Source: Gordionus sp. m RMFG-2023 (taxonomy: Eukaryota > Nematomorpha > Gordioida > Chordodea > Parachordodidae). Taken from it: a stretch of 64,000 bases of DNA. The notes beneath the pieces were generated by a model, which was given only the letters and a program-made list of their open reading frames with translations, made no database searches and was not told the DNA's origin. The stretch's first letter is position 1. Each line of letters begins with the position of its first letter. Positions 25,001 through 37,460 of this stretch are shown here, piece by piece. The stretch is from assembly GCF_954871325.1 (NCBI RefSeq), contig NC_088779.1, forward strand, positions 13,146,846 through 13,210,845, read 5' to 3'. Made by a program: the position numbers and the translations under genes.

Positions 25001-25214
25001 TTTGTTTGTCTTTATCCTTAGTTAAATTTTACAAAATAAATTTTATAATAGATCTTTTTTAATTCATGGTAAATAAAATTTTCGAATCAAATCGAATATT
25101 CGACTAATCGAATAATCATTTTATTATTCATACGAATACGAATAATAAATTATTCGATTTAAACGAATACGAATAATGGAATTATTCGCTTCGATTTGTA
25201 TTTTTGTAGGTATA
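22071..25214 (+). mobile_element. hAT transposon with ATTCGAAT-rich ends
   Basis: The termini TATACCTA...TAGGTATA are bracketed by the perfect 8-bp duplication CAAAAGAT (22063-22070 and 25215-25222). Both ends (about 22090-22210 and 25080-25195) are dense in ATTCGAAT/CGAATA repeats in inverted arrangement. The element is 3,144 bp and carries a BED-finger transposase on the + strand. It interrupts an older hAT remnant, whose frame resumes across the duplication. Confidence 0.9.
23260..25062 (+). pseudogene. hAT transposase (BED finger, core, dimerisation domain)
   Basis: An acidic, serine-rich start (ISESESIGEQSQYSSSTS) leads into a BED zinc finger, CKICRVEIKCKKK then INHYKRFH, with a one-base frameshift in the A-run near 23461. 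The core block 23747-24370 carries FTIDIWSSPTNV (first Asp), ITCDNAASN (second Asp) and IRCFAHVLNLVVQ, then DTPIRWNSSY. An intron (about 24371-24413) joins to DEWTALERIHLNLKTF; SAVLDPRLKLEFFE follows after another break. The C-terminal dimerisation region is NPLEWWKLHGDRFPVLSKMA and GSSTPCERLFSV. About three breaks in total; more recent than its host remnant but not intact. Confidence 0.8.
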
Positions 25215-25848
25215 CAAAAGATGCACATGGGATAGTTCACATCTTACTGGAACTTCGTAAATCCGCTGTGTTTTCGTAAATTTTTTAGTAAAAAATGTTA
25301 GTATTGACGCTAATGTCATGTCTGGGAAGAAATCTGGCATAGCAAAGAGATCTGCGCAATACATCCAACGATCCTAATCTGAAATTGTCTAAAATCACCA
25401 TGGAATTCTCGGTGTCCGATGCAATAAAAGGTGTTGCAGGGATTAATCCTTTAAAGCCTTTCTTGACAAAATTTACCGTTTATATAGCTAGTCTAACAAA
25501 AATCAAATGGTTAGGTCAAATAGTGTCTGAATTCGTTATTCAGTTACTGAATATTGGAAGGGTACTCGTTGTACTATGAGTGTTTAGTAGTCTACATACT
25601 GTTATTTGGACTAACTATGAGGCTCCTAATACACATTTCAAAAATTCAGCAAATTCCATCACCAGTGCAAAATTTAACGAGTGTTCATCCGGTTAGAAAG
25701 TTATGATTTCTTATCAGATCTTGCCTTATTATATGATGTTCTATTTGATTTATCTAATCTATCATTAAGACTTTATCAATAACAATTAGTTGATCAACTG
25801 AAAAATAATAAAGCGAACGATTCCTGTTTTAAAATTATTTATGGATAA

Positions 25849-26021
25849 CAGGGGTGTCACTAGTCTTTATAATCTCAGGAGGCTCAAAATATTTTAAAAT
25901 TACTTTCAAAATTACCTCTTTTTTCAGTGGTGTAATAAAAAAATTCAAAATTTTGAGGGAGTTCTTCAAATTTTTCAGGGGGTTCGAGTCCCTGCGCCCC
26001 CCACCCCTAGTGACGCTACTG
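25849..26021. repeat. complete 173-bp hAT-type MITE
   Basis: CAGGGGTGTCACTAG at the left and CTAGTGACGCTACTG at the right are terminal inverted repeats. ATGGATAA (25841-25848) and AAGGATAT (26022-26029) are a plausible 8-bp duplication (6 of 8). It carries no coding sequence. It is the best-preserved copy of the family also seen at 1433, 12888 and 20602, and it lies just beyond the KIAA1586-like remnant. Confidence 0.7.
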
Positions 26022-26649
26022 AAGGATATGATTGAAAGGTTATAATTTCTTTCATAATTTATGAATGTTTATTTAATATTCCTTCGCCTGAGATTTAGGT
26101 TATTCCATATCCACCTTTTGTAAAAATAAATTTTTTACATACAAATATTTTATAATTATACAATTCTAATTACATAAAAAACCCGAAATATTTATAAAAT
26201 CAATTAAATTATAGCCAATATAAGGTAATTTAATTTTTAAAGTTACTCTCATGTAATTACAAAAGAAATACAGGCGCGTACGCAGAAATTTGGTCTGGGG
26301 GGGGGGATAATAAAATTTTTTAAGAAATATTATTGTTATTTAAAAATATTAAGTATAAATTTATTAGGACTAATAACTTTTCTAATATAAAATTTTAAAT
26401 TAATGTGAATTACAAAAAAAATTATATATATAAACCGGCATTGAAAAACTATAAAATAAATGTGAATTATAAAATATAAAGTGAATATAACCACGATACG
26501 AATCACTTAAATGACCAGTAATTGAAATTTGAATTTTTTGAGCCTTTAAAATTTATATATAAAGTATAAAAAATTTAAATGTTGGAAATATAAATTAATA
26601 CACAAAAAGTTTCTTAGGAATAATTGTATTTTGTATGTTTTTGAGCTAA

Positions 26650-27900
26650 TTTTCCAATTATCTATCATTGATTGGCGTTAAATGCCTATGAATATTCAAA
26701 AGATCCAAACCATTCAATCTAGAAGTTGTATTTCATAGGTATGTTTTTCAGAGACTTGCAGGCCCGGCCCCCGGGGTGGATCATATTTTAATTATTTTAA
26801 ACATACTCGGGCCGGGAAATTTTTTTAAACAAAATATCCAGTCCGAACTGTATATTTTAAAACCAAATATTAAAAATCGCCATTATTAGCTATAAAAATA
26901 AATATAATTATTTTAAAAAAATTCGGGTCGGGCCTGAAAATAAAAAAAGCCGGGCCGAAAATTTTTAAAAAAATAACACAGGCCGAATATTTTTTTTAAA
27001 AAAAAATCCGGGCCGTGCCCTGCAAATGGTATCTCTACGGGGCTCTGTTATTCTTCTTAAAAAAGAGAATGTTCTCTCATTAGTTTACTAATCGGAAGAG
27101 TTGCTAATATATATAACCATTTTAATACATTGGGAATTTAATCTAAAATATGTTTGAAATAATGCAAAGCATCCATAGCATTTTTTGGGATTGTATCTAC
27201 CATAATTAATCTTTTAATCATAGTTATTCAGCTAATAAAGCATAAGATACTTTAACATCTTCATGATAAAAATCTAACAAATATTTATTATTTTTTTTAT
27301 CACCATCTAAAAAAGGTTGGAAAGGCTTTTGTGGAAGTATAATATCTGCTGATTTATAAGTGCTGCATGATGAATTAAAAACCATTCTTTTATTTGGGTT
27401 ATAAATGTATCTAAGAGAGAGGTCATTTATAATACTCTTCTAATGATCCTATATTAATGCTTTGAAGATGAGCTTGCTTGTTGCAAGTCGAGAGGGACAA
27501 ATATTAAACAAGTATAGCTCTGCTTTTGACTCAACAATAACATATAAAATATGAAATCATGAACATTAGCTCTAATTTCCTTGAGTTCTAATAAAATGCT
27601 CTCCGCTATTCTCATCTTCTTAATCAAGTCAATGTCATGTTTTTGAAAAGTATTACCTAAAATAGTTGTATAATTAAATAATACATTCTAATGAGAAAAA
27701 AAATTTGAAATAAGTATTGAATCCAATAATTTTCTTGCTTCTAAGGAAATATTTCTTTCAAGCTATTGTGATATTTCAGTTATAGCATTAATAATAAGCT
27801 CTTCTAACTCCATAAACGCTGTTACTGGTTGATGGCGGAGACTTGATCTCATTGGACAAGCTTGCAATTTCTTTCTCCCTGTTGGACAAGGAGTTTCAGA
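26650..27900 (-). pseudogene. ZMYM1-like hAT transposase remnant
   Basis: The - strand contains MELEELIINAITEISQ, LEARKLLDSILIS, NTFQKHDIDLIKKMRIAESI, ELKEIRANVHDFIFYML, then, near the C-terminus beyond the nested MITE, TTSRLNGLDLLNIHRHLTP. This is the helical insertion and dimerisation part of ZMYM1-like hAT proteins. Multiple stops and frameshifts; no catalytic core is visible. Confidence 0.65.
26749..27046. repeat. MITE with CAGAGACYTGCA ends and GGCCCGG-rich arms
   Basis: It starts CAGAGACTTGCAGGCCCGG and ends with the inverse of CAGAGCCCCG...CATTTGCAG. Several GGGCCGG blocks sit in otherwise A/T DNA. A second copy is at 60916-61164 and a diverged partial copy at about 37310-37460. All share an internal GCCATTATTAGCTATAA-like segment. 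Confidence 0.65.
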
Positions 27901-28200
27901 GATAATTATTATTTGACTAGAAATTTAGATAAATAATACGCCACTAAAATTTTAAAATAATAGGTAAATTACGCCAAGGCAAACTTGAAATCGAAATTAA
28001 TTGATAAAATAACTTAGTAGATGAATGTGATAAATAAATATAAATATATATGAGATAGTAATAAATATTAACAAATATAAATTAATATGAACAAATAATA
28101 TTTTTGAAAAATATAATCCGGCATCTGCATTTTTTGGCTTTGCTAGGGGGGGGATTTGTTCCCCTGCTCCCCTCCCGCTGCGTATACGGCTGAAGTAATA

Positions 28201-30264
28201 TAATAATCTAAATCTCAGGCTACAGGAGAACATATCAAAATTATTTAAAACAAGTCGTGATTATTATGAACAAGAATGGAAGATGACAAATTAATTTATT
28301 AAAATAATATAGTTAAATCATTCTAAAATAACATAAGTAAAACTAAAACGTAAAAATATAAATCAAAATATAAAGTAAAAATTATAAAACTTTCCCTTTT
28401 CTTTTTCTTGTATTATTACATTTTCGATCTCACTATTTGTACTACTAAAATTTACAGACCATAGATAATTTCATATAATTGACATTAAATTTACAATTTA
28501 AACCTAATTACCTTTACAATTTAAACATTTCAATTATCTTAACAAATTTTATTTTCAAATTAACTGTTTATTTTTAAAATTATAAATAACTTTTCTTTTT
28601 CATTTCACATATGACATAAATGACAAGAAGCTAAGGGATAACAGAAGGCATTCTGGTATCAACTAAAATCAATTCTTTATGACCTTAATAGACAATATGC
28701 AAAATAGATAAATGGATGTTAATTCTGATAATTTTAGTAATTAAAGTTACGATAAATTATTTAGCTGTCTTATATGACATAAAATATTTAGAAGAAGATA
28801 TTGGATAGCAGATCCTCTCATTATGAGGAAAAGCAAATAAACGAATTCTTCAACTGAGGTTCTTTGTGGGTCTTGCATTAAATGGGATGTGGGAATATAT
28901 TGATGATAATAATGGAAGTAATAAATGTCCCCGTGATTTGATAGTTTCAAAATTGTATTAAACAATTTCACTTAGTACTGCTTGCTGAATGTGAGTGCGA
29001 CTTTTACTATAGGGATTAGCTTGCAAGTCTTAAGTTAAAGCACATTTTCATTTAATGAAAAGTTAACGGGCTATCACTCAGTTATTGAACTCTTCTCCAT
29101 TTAATAAAAGTAGCAAGTCACAGGTCTGCAAAAGATTACCAATAAAGGAAGAGTGCAGTTAATATTATTAAAAATATTAAAAATTATTTTTATATATTAT
29201 GAAATGCAATCTAAAAAATTAAGTCATTTATAGCTATTTTATATTGTATAAATATAATGTATTTTATATGAAATGTTTGATAAACTATCAATAAAAGAAA
29301 TAAAAATTTTGCCTTAAAGTCTTAGAAAAACAACCTACTTTTTTTTTGAGTAAAGCGCCCCCCCCCTCCACCCCAGTCGCAAATTTAGGACTCAAGACGA
29401 ATACGAGGCTAGGGTTAATATATATATATATATAAATGGTAAATTAAAATTTAATCGTTGTTTTATATTTTACATTATATTATAATTCATTTTTAAACAG
29501 AAAATGACCTTCAATTATTAAAAGAAATCAGTTACACCAATTAAAACAATTAGTTTGATGCAACATCAAAACAGATCATTTTTAATTTTGACAAAAATTC
29601 TTTTAATATTTTTTTATATTATCACGAGTAATTGTAATAAAGTTCCAAAAGATAAGCTAATTAACAATTCTAGTACTCACATATTATATAATATTGGGTG
29701 AAGATACTTGTAATAAACATAAAGATGAATTATTTTTTTTAGATGTGATTTATGTGGACTTTTTATGATATGAATTAGAATGTCAGGTAACATTGTCACC
29801 TTTTTTGGAGCATAAAGGAGAGTCTGAAGAAGTTTCAAGAATGAAGATTTTTTTGTTGATAAGTTTGTAGTTGTTTATTGAAAAAGACAACTTTTGCTGT
29901 TTTGGATATTCACCATCTTAAGTTCTTTAAAAGATTTATCATGAAGTTTTTCTGCTCTACTTTTGTATTTTTTTTTACTATATATTGTATGCATAATAAT
30001 ATAAAAAATATAAATTTTAATTTGAAATTAGAATTTATATTTAATAAAATAGCTATCAAGGTTATCTATTTAATGATCTATGTCAAATAAAATTTCGATG
30101 TTATGTTTGAATGATAAGAGCATTAATAATCAATATATTTTAAGTAAAGATTCCACTCTAGCCTAAAAAAATCCTTAAATATTTACATTGGATTTTGTTT
30201 GTGAAACAAATATGGTTTATTTTAGGGCAAGGGGGTGGGGAGGTTATTATAAATTTTTTTACTA
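28201..30264. other. mostly non-coding; one unassigned frame pair
   Basis: At 28747-28971 both strands are open for about 70 and 40 codons (for example, + strand LRFFVGLALNGMWEYIDD). Neither matches a family I know, and no convincing splice context was found. Elsewhere only AT-rich sequence, a (TA)n run near 29420 and a C-run near 29360 were seen. Confidence 0.35.
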
Positions 30265-30789
30265 CTTATACTTAGACCCGTGCGCCGATGTCTCAATCAA
30301 GGGCGGCGGTTTTTTTAAATTTTTTTATCGGCGTTCGACGGCGCGCCGATTTCGCCGCCACCTACTAAATTGTCGGCCGCGGCGGCGCCATATTTATTTT
30401 AAAATTTTTTTTAATGAATTTAATTTATAAATCAATATATTTTTTAATTTAATTTATAAATTAATGTATTACATTTTTTATAATTTATTTAGGCGATCTT
30501 TTCTAACACATTATTAACATAGTTTAATTGATCTTAAATTATTTCCTGTCTCACTCCAATTTAAATTTATGTATTTTCTCATTCTCAGAAATAGACTAAG
30601 GAATTGTATTTTTACTGATCAGAGTCACATCAACAACTCATATAAGAAATATTCTATTGATTTTTATTATAATTAAAATAAATTTGGAATGCAAGCAAAA
30701 TATAAAGTATGAAATATAATAAGTCAGAATTCAGATTTAGCAAAATTATAATTGTCATGAATAAACAGTATTTTATCAAGATTTGTGGG

Positions 30790-33021
30790 ACATAAAGAAG
30801 TCCTTTTAGCATTGAGTATTAATCCAGCAATGGAAAAAATTCTTTTGATGTTTGACCATTATCCTCAACTTGAATTTCACTCTATGCATTTCTATCATGT
30901 TCTAAAAGTTTTAAATGTCGAATTAAAAATTGTAATGATATCGTAGAATTTGAATATTCTGAAACAACTTTGAGATTTTGAAATCTGGGATCAAGTGGAG
31001 TTGCTAATATTTAATGTTTAAAATATAATTTTATTAATAAAAATATAAAATAACTTGAAGTTCAGTAATGGGAAACCTATGGTCAAGCTTTTTTTTCATA
31101 TTTTCTTTTAAGCATATAATATCTGAGCAATCAGATCTATTGATTTGTATATGATCTTCTATTTCACTGCGAAATAATAACCCTAAGTTTTTGTAGATCC
31201 TTTTTAGGAAGAAAAAAATTCCATCGACTCTCGGAATGGATTTAATACTGCGTAAAGCTCATCAATAATATCCCATTAATTATTAAAGAGTTTTAAAGAT
31301 TGTTTTCCTATTTTATTTAGAACATTATTTATAGGAATTTTGTTTACATTGCGAACACTTTCTAGCATAATTAATATGCTATGCCAGCGGGTAGGGCAAT
31401 TTAATTTTAAAGTTTTTGCATAATTGGATTGGTTGGTGCAATGCCATTTCTATTATCCGATTCATTAGACATATCAAAATGGTCATCAAGGTATGGATCA
31501 GAATCATCAATATCCAAGATATTATCTGCCTCATAAATTGACTGCAGACATTCACGATGTTCAGCCTCAATTTCACATTCCAAATCAGCTACTCGATATC
31601 TGAGGGCTGAAATAATTTCTCTAAATTTTTTAATGAGAATATCAATCTTGATAGCTTTTTTTATGCCATCAACTGTAACCAAATTATGAAGTCCATGCCC
31701 TAAGCATAAATGATGCTCATAATCCCCTAATCTGACGCTTCTTTTGACATTGATCAGTTACCATTTGTATTATTTTGGCTTCTAAATGGAACTCCTCTTC
31801 AATACTATCAATCTCAGATACTATTGTTTAACAGTATGCTTTTGAGTCACATTTCTAGTTGCTAGGGTAAAATATTTTAAATCAAAATTTTTATCTAAAT
31901 GATAAAGACTAAATGTGATATAATTTCGACGCTTGAAATGATCGGTCCATCAAAAGTGATAGAACAAAATTTTGGTCCAGGATCAATCAAATTTAAAACA
32001 TGCGCCTTTATAGATAAATAAACATCGTCTAGTGCACCCCGACTAATGGTTGTCCTATTTTGCAATTCTGACGAGGAATCAATTATCTTATATTTCTATT
32101 TTTTGGGCAATTTATTTTTTAATAATCATTTTATATAAATTTTAAACCTTTAGAAAATCTGTCATTCCTTTATTGTTTATAGAATCAAATGGCATTAAAG
32201 CATCAAAACATAATTTCGCTCTATTAGATTTCATATTTATTTTAAACATTAAAAAGATATTTAAAAACATCAAAATAATTAGAGCTGGAATGAAACAAAT
32301 TATAAATTAGATTTAGTTTTAACTTTCAAAATAAAGTTTTACATAATTAATTTAATAAATTATATATTAGGTTTATATATTAAAAAGACATTTAAAAAAT
32401 ATAATAATTAGAGTTGGAATAAAACAAATGATGAATTTGATTTAGTAGTACCTTTCAAAATAAAATTTTACATAATTAATTTAATAAATTATATATTAAG
32501 TTTATTCATTAAAAAGATTTCAAAATAGAGCTGGCAATAAATAAAGTAAAAATTTAGTTGTTTTGAACTTTCAAAATAAAGCTTAATAAAATTAATTTAA
32601 CAGACCAGTTAAAAATTTTTAATGAATAATAATAAACAATAATACTAACCTAAGAGCCATTTTTTATCTTTTATATTGTTGCTGCATCTTGGTATTGGCT
32701 TTAAAAACATTTTTAAATTTTGAATGGATTTATTATTATTCATTTTTTCTGTTAGTTTGTGATAATTGATGAGGTGCCGAGATAGATTGTCTGTACTTAT
32801 ATTTTTACTAAAACATTTTATTTCATAACTAAAATATAAAATATATATAAATATAAGTCTAAAATAAAAATAAATTACTGTGAAAATGAATTATGTTTAT
32901 TCGAATCTTCCTCATCTTTTTTCGCCAATTTTAAGCAAGATTCACAATAAATATAATCAGGCATTATTGTGCTTTTCTTATTTTCATTTTTCAAAATAAG
33001 ATTTCCAAAGTATCCAGACAT
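30790..33021 (-). pseudogene. hAT transposase of the outer element (BED, core, dimerisation)
   Basis: From Met at 33021 the - strand reads SGYFGNLILKNENKK and YIYCESCLK, then across an intron CFSKNISTDNLSRHLINYH, together a BED zinc finger (C-x2-C ... H-x4-H). Farther down come NRTTISRGALDDVYLSI, FCSITFDGP (core Asp), GDYEHHLCLGHGLHNLVTV, LKLNCPTRWHSILIMLESV, LATPLDPRFQNLKVVSE and the dimerisation motif KRIFSIAGLILNAKRTSL. Several frameshifts and stops are present. Introns contain three tandem units of ~120 bp (32240-32600). The foldback element sits just upstream of this start codon. Confidence 0.75.
32240..32600. repeat. three tandem units of about 120 bp
   Basis: The segment with ATTAGAGCTGGAAT, CTTTCAAAATAAAGTTTTAC and ATTAATTTAATAAATTATAT is repeated three times in a non-coding part of the outer hAT. 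Confidence 0.6.
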
Positions 33022-33036
33022 AACTTGATTTATGAT

Positions 33037-35661
33037 TAGTGTTGTTAAAACGCCACGAGTCGCGACCCCGACCCAAAGCTCGGGTCGTTTTATTCGACTC
33101 CGACTCAAAGTTTGGGTCGTTTTTTCGACTTCGACCCGAGTTCAAGCCGAAAAACGACTTCGACCCAAAATATGGGTCGTTTTTTTCGACTCCGACCCAA
33201 GTCCAAGCCGAAAAAAACGACCTCGACCCAAAATATGGGTCGTTTTTTACGACTCCGACTCAAAATTTGGGTTGTATTTTTCGACTCAAACTTGAAATTT
33301 GGGTCGTATTTTTCGACTCAAACTTGAAGTTTGGGTCATATTTTTCGACTCAAACTTGAAGTTTGGGTCGTATTTTTTGACTCAAACTTGAAGTTTAGAT
33401 CGTATTTTTTGTCTCAAACTTGAAGTTTAGATCGTATTTTTCGACTCCAACTCAAAGTTTGGGTCGTTTTTCTGACTCAGACTCAAACATCGGGTCGTTT
33501 TATTCAAACCGACCAAAAATATGGATCTTTCTTTTTAAAAGATAACTTAAAGTTAGGGTTGCTTTTTTTCACCCTTAACCCAATATCTAGATCATTTTTT
33601 TTGACCAAAAGTCAAATAACATTTAGTATATATTAATATTATAGGCGGGAAAGTTACTTAAAGCTTCTTTAAATTATAATGCTCTGGATTAACTATTCAT
33701 CATAGTTATTTTTTAAAATTTTTAAGTGAAGATGCACCATAGAAAAGAGCCATTTGTTATGATGGTTATTTTTGAACTTTTTTAAATGAAATAGATGAAA
33801 ATATATATTCTAAACATGTTAAATTTAAAATTTGTGAGGATGTATCATATATAGGTGACAATTGTCATAATCGCTATTTTTGAACTTTTTCAAATTTTTT
33901 TAAAGGAAATATCTAAAAATATATATTCTAAACATGTTAAATTAAAAATTCAGTGAGGATGTATCATAGATAGGTGACAATTGTCATAATCGCTATTTTT
34001 GAATTTTTTCAAATTTTTTTAAAGGAAATAGCTAAAAATATATATTCTAAACATGTTAAATTAAAAATTCAGTGATGATGTATCATATATAGGTGACAAT
34101 TGTCATAATCGCTATTTTTGAATTTTTTCAAATTTTTTTAAAGGAAATAGCTAAAAATATATATTCTAAACATGTTAAATTAAAAATTCAGTGAGGAAGT
34201 ATCATATATAGGTGACAATTGTCATAATCGCTATTTTTGAACTTTTTCAAATTTTTTTAAAGGAAATAGCTAAAAATATATATTCTAAACATGTTAAATT
34301 AAAAATTCAGTGAGGATGTATCATAGATAGGTGACAATTGTCATAATCGTTATTTTTGAACTTTTTCAAATTTTTTTAAAGGAAATAGCTAAAAATATAT
34401 ATTCTAAACATGTTAAATTAAAAATTCAGCGAGGATGTATCATAGATAGGTGACAATTGTCATAATCGTTATTTTTGAACTTTTTTCAATTATTTTAAAG
34501 GAAATAGCTAAAAATATATATCCTAAACATGTTAAATTAAAACATCAGTGAGGATGTATCATAGATAAGGGACAAAAAATGGTTATTATATATACGAGTA
34601 GTAAGGTACATAATATTTTTAAGTGATAAAATGAGATGCTAATATATTTCTTGTAATTTTAATTTATAATAAAATTCTTAAATCTTTGAAGTTACTAGTT
34701 AGGATAAAAGTTACTTGGCACATCATACAATGATATTTATACCTTGTTTTTTTTTTCGAGAATAAATTTTATGCGATATCTCATGAAAGAAAATACATAC
34801 CATTGTACAGAGAAATAACTTTGTATATATTATCTGCACCAATATCTTTTATATCAATCTCTATCGATGACATTTTAAATTATATTGGAAACTAGATTGT
34901 GTAGATTTCTAAATATTAATTTAAAGGATTAAGATTTTAGAATTAATTATAAATATATCTTAATAATTTTTATATTGCATTTATTATTTAAAATCTCTCG
35001 TTTTAAGCCTATTTAGCAAGAAAAATATTGACTAATCCTGAAATTACGATAATAGATATCTATATCTTTATATAATCTATGAGAAAAATTGCTCTCATAA
35101 TATTCTTCTTAATAAAATAGTGAATAATTAACGCCTGAAAAAAAGTATAGCGCTTTATAACATGGTTCAAAGTTAATCCCAGTATCAATTTTAATGTGTA
35201 ATTTTTCTCAAGTGTTCAAAATTCTAAATCTTAATATCAAAAACTATTTTAGTTATCAATTTAAAGTCAAATAATATTAAAACACTAATATTCTCCAGTA
35301 TTCATAGAAAACAACAGCCTGAAACAAGAATACTAAGCTCAAAACATCTTAAATATTTGATGCATTTATAGTTTAAATATTTTTATTTAAATTATATATA
35401 TTTATTAATGTACAAAAAATTTAATTTAACAATATATATAGATATAAAAATTATGTATAAAATTTATTATTCATGATATTGATATCCCATGAATTTAAAC
35501 ATAAACACTGTTTAAGTGTTTCGGAGGCCATGCGATTTCTTTTCTTTGTTACGGTGTCCACCCCTTTTGAGAAGACACGCTCGCTCTCAACGGATGTACT
35601 TTGCTGCGACAAAAAATCTTTAGCCATCATGCAAAGGTACGGAAAACGCTCAGAATTACAG
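33037..35661. repeat. left inverted arm of the foldback hAT
   Basis: Inverted match to 41454-46106. The order is GGGTCGTTTTTCGACTC-type short repeats (33050-33530), about seven ~119-bp units (33720-34585), a unique part, then, from about 35473, the inverted copy of the last transposase exon. The match breaks at ACAG (35661), opposite CTGT at 41454. Confidence 0.85.
33720..34585. repeat. tandem array, about 7 units of ~119 bp, left arm
   Basis: Unit boundaries (GTATCATA...) recur at about 33842, 33961, 34080, 34199, 34319, 34436 and 34556. Most units contain the palindrome TGACAATTGTCA; the outermost is diverged. The array is the same as in the right arm, with far fewer copies. Confidence 0.85.
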
Positions 35662-37012
35662 TACGACTTAAAAAAACTCTACTTAACACTACATTTATGA
35701 AAAATATGGCTCGCCTAAATTATTAAATTATATTTAAAAAAATTCATATTTTAATTGAAAAAATGCATCCGGAATCGCAAATACTTATTTAAAAAATTTA
35801 TTGTTTTATTAGTTTGAAAATTCCATATGGAAGTGAAGTGACTATTTAAATTCTAAAATTATAAAAGATATTTTATTTTACTTTTAGTGATGCCAGCTAG
35901 ACGGCAAATTTGTTGAGATTTTTTCTTTTCTTCATTGTTAGGGATAGGGATATGATTAATAATCATTTTTTTTAACTTTCCAAATTTTTTTTAACTTTCC
36001 AAATTTTTTTTTATTATTTTTAGGGGTATAAATCTAAATTTTTTTATTTTATTCATTTTTTGTTTTTAAAATTATAATTTAATATTATTAACATAAATTT
36101 TATTAATAAAATTTGTCCAATTTAAATCATTTCTTAAATATTATTTTTATATAAAACTTTTCTTAGTGTGATGTCACAAAGTTCAAGTTCTACGCCAGCA
36201 AGGTCAACTCAAGATGATAGAGAAAATCAAGTAAATCAATAACCATAAACCTTTATGATATTATTTCGATTTTATGCAATTATAACCTTTATTTTAATAT
36301 ATTTATAATTTTAGTTGGAGCCTTTTTCGGATTCACTAATAGAACAGGATTTAAATTCTTCTGCGATTAATAATAGTTTCAATATTAAATCAAATTATAA
36401 TTATAGTCCAAATAAATCACACAAAAAATGCAATCATTGCGAAAAAATATATCGTTCCACTACCGCTACAAGTTTAATAAATTTTTGTTTTTATATAGTT
36501 ACATTAAATTAAATTTTCAAATTTAAAAAGAAATTATTCCTTATGATGGCAGTAATGTTTTTTAATATTTAAAAAAACATAAAATATTTCGGGGTTTTTA
36601 GGATTTTAATGTTGGTCTAGAATTGTTTTGTTTTCCTCCAGTTTTTAAATATTTTTAAGCTAAAAGTGGATAATAACTTATTTATTTTCAATATATAAAA
36701 AAATAAAAACTAAATTAAAAAAATTTTAATTTTTATGACGGTACAGCTCTGTCAATTTTGCGATATTTGCTTATAAAGATTTAATTATTACTTCATAATG
36801 GCCTATTTTATCTTATTTAAGTGCTAAATTTACCTATCTTTTTATTTTTTACTCTAATTCTTTATTATTTTAAATCTAATTAAAATATAGAAAATATATT
36901 CAATATATAAACCTGGCTATATTTTTCAAAAAAGGTAATAATTTATACTTAATATTAATTATTTAGAATATTAAGTTAGGTTACTATTTTTTTGGAGGGG
37001 CTCATTATTATG

Positions 37013-37070
37013 TTGTTCAAACGTCGCGACCCCGACCCAGAGTTTGGGTCGTTTTTTTGACTCGGACTTC
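37013..37070. repeat. stray fragment of the foldback terminal repeat
   Basis: TTGTTCAAACGTCGCGACCC followed by CGACCCAGAGTTTGGGTCG resembles the outermost bases of the foldback left arm. It is a separate, short remnant of the same family inside the large intron. Confidence 0.5.
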
Positions 37071-37309
37071 TTTTTATATTGAATTTTTTTGTTATTTTTT
37101 TAAATGTTTTTTATGTTATTTTTTTTTGATATATTATTGTTCTTTTGTGATTGGTTAATTTATTTTATTTTTAAAATAATATACATATATTTTTTTATTT
37201 AGGATATTTTTAAATAATATTTTTATAAATTTTATATCAATATAAATACAGTTCTATTTATAATAGATTTTTATAGCTAATAATAGGTATTACAAATATT
37301 TAATTTACA

Positions 37310-37460
37310 ATATACGGCTAGCCCGGCCCGGATTTTTTTAAAATATATTATATTTATAATAGATTTTTAGCTAATAAAAGCGATTTAAAATATTTAATTT
37401 GATATATATGGCCGGCCCTGTTCGGATATTTTTTTATAAATAATTTTAGGCCCAGCCCGG
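37310..37460. repeat. diverged copy of the GGCCCGG-rich MITE
   Basis: Blocks GCCCGGCCCGG and GGCCGGCCCTG, with TTTTTAGCTAATAA between them, match the arms and core of the MITEs at 26749-27046 and 60916-61164. The ends are not resolved. Confidence 0.45.

Larger units (their letters stand above)
21990..25830 (+). pseudogene. old KIAA1586-like hAT transposase remnant, split by a younger hAT
   Basis: Just left of the nested hAT (22071-25214) the + frame reads MNFKFLDLIKVESK, and right of it continues DAHGIVHILLELRKSAVFS with the target duplication counted once. Then come DANVMSGKKSGIAKR, FSVSDAIKGVAGINPLKPF, LLNIGRVL and LSDLALLYDVLFDLSNLS. These blocks appear in the order found in KIAA1586-like hAT proteins (…VES…L…, DGANVMSG, L.VSDAV..V..IN.F..F, ILKIGRVLDVRW, FL.DL.LMYDAL.ELSELS). 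Several frameshifts and stops separate them. This is an old, dead copy without visible ends. Confidence 0.7.
26271..28192 (-). mobile_element. second ZMYM1-like hAT, with a nested MITE
   Basis: The ends CAGGCGCGTACGCAG and (reverse complement) CAGCCGTATACGCAG are followed by long G-runs. The flanking octamers AAGAAATA and AAGTAATA match at 7 of 8. The - strand remnant of a ZMYM1-like transposase runs from about 27900 to 26650, and a GC-rich MITE (26749-27046) interrupts its C-terminal part. It is a shortened, non-autonomous relative of the element at 2650-7330. Confidence 0.82.

Noticed and set aside
25981-25991. GGTTCGAGTCC, a match to the tRNA B box, suggesting a tRNA gene or SINE
   Set aside because: No A box or cloverleaf at the right distance; the sequence lies at the inverted-repeat end of a MITE.
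33032-33359. Three overlapping open frames reading PKIWVVFFDSD-type repeats (also 45771-46020 on the other strand)
   Set aside because: They are translations of the short GGGTCGTTTTTCGACTC repeats at the foldback tips; the same repeat is open in several frames and shows no protein-like constraint.
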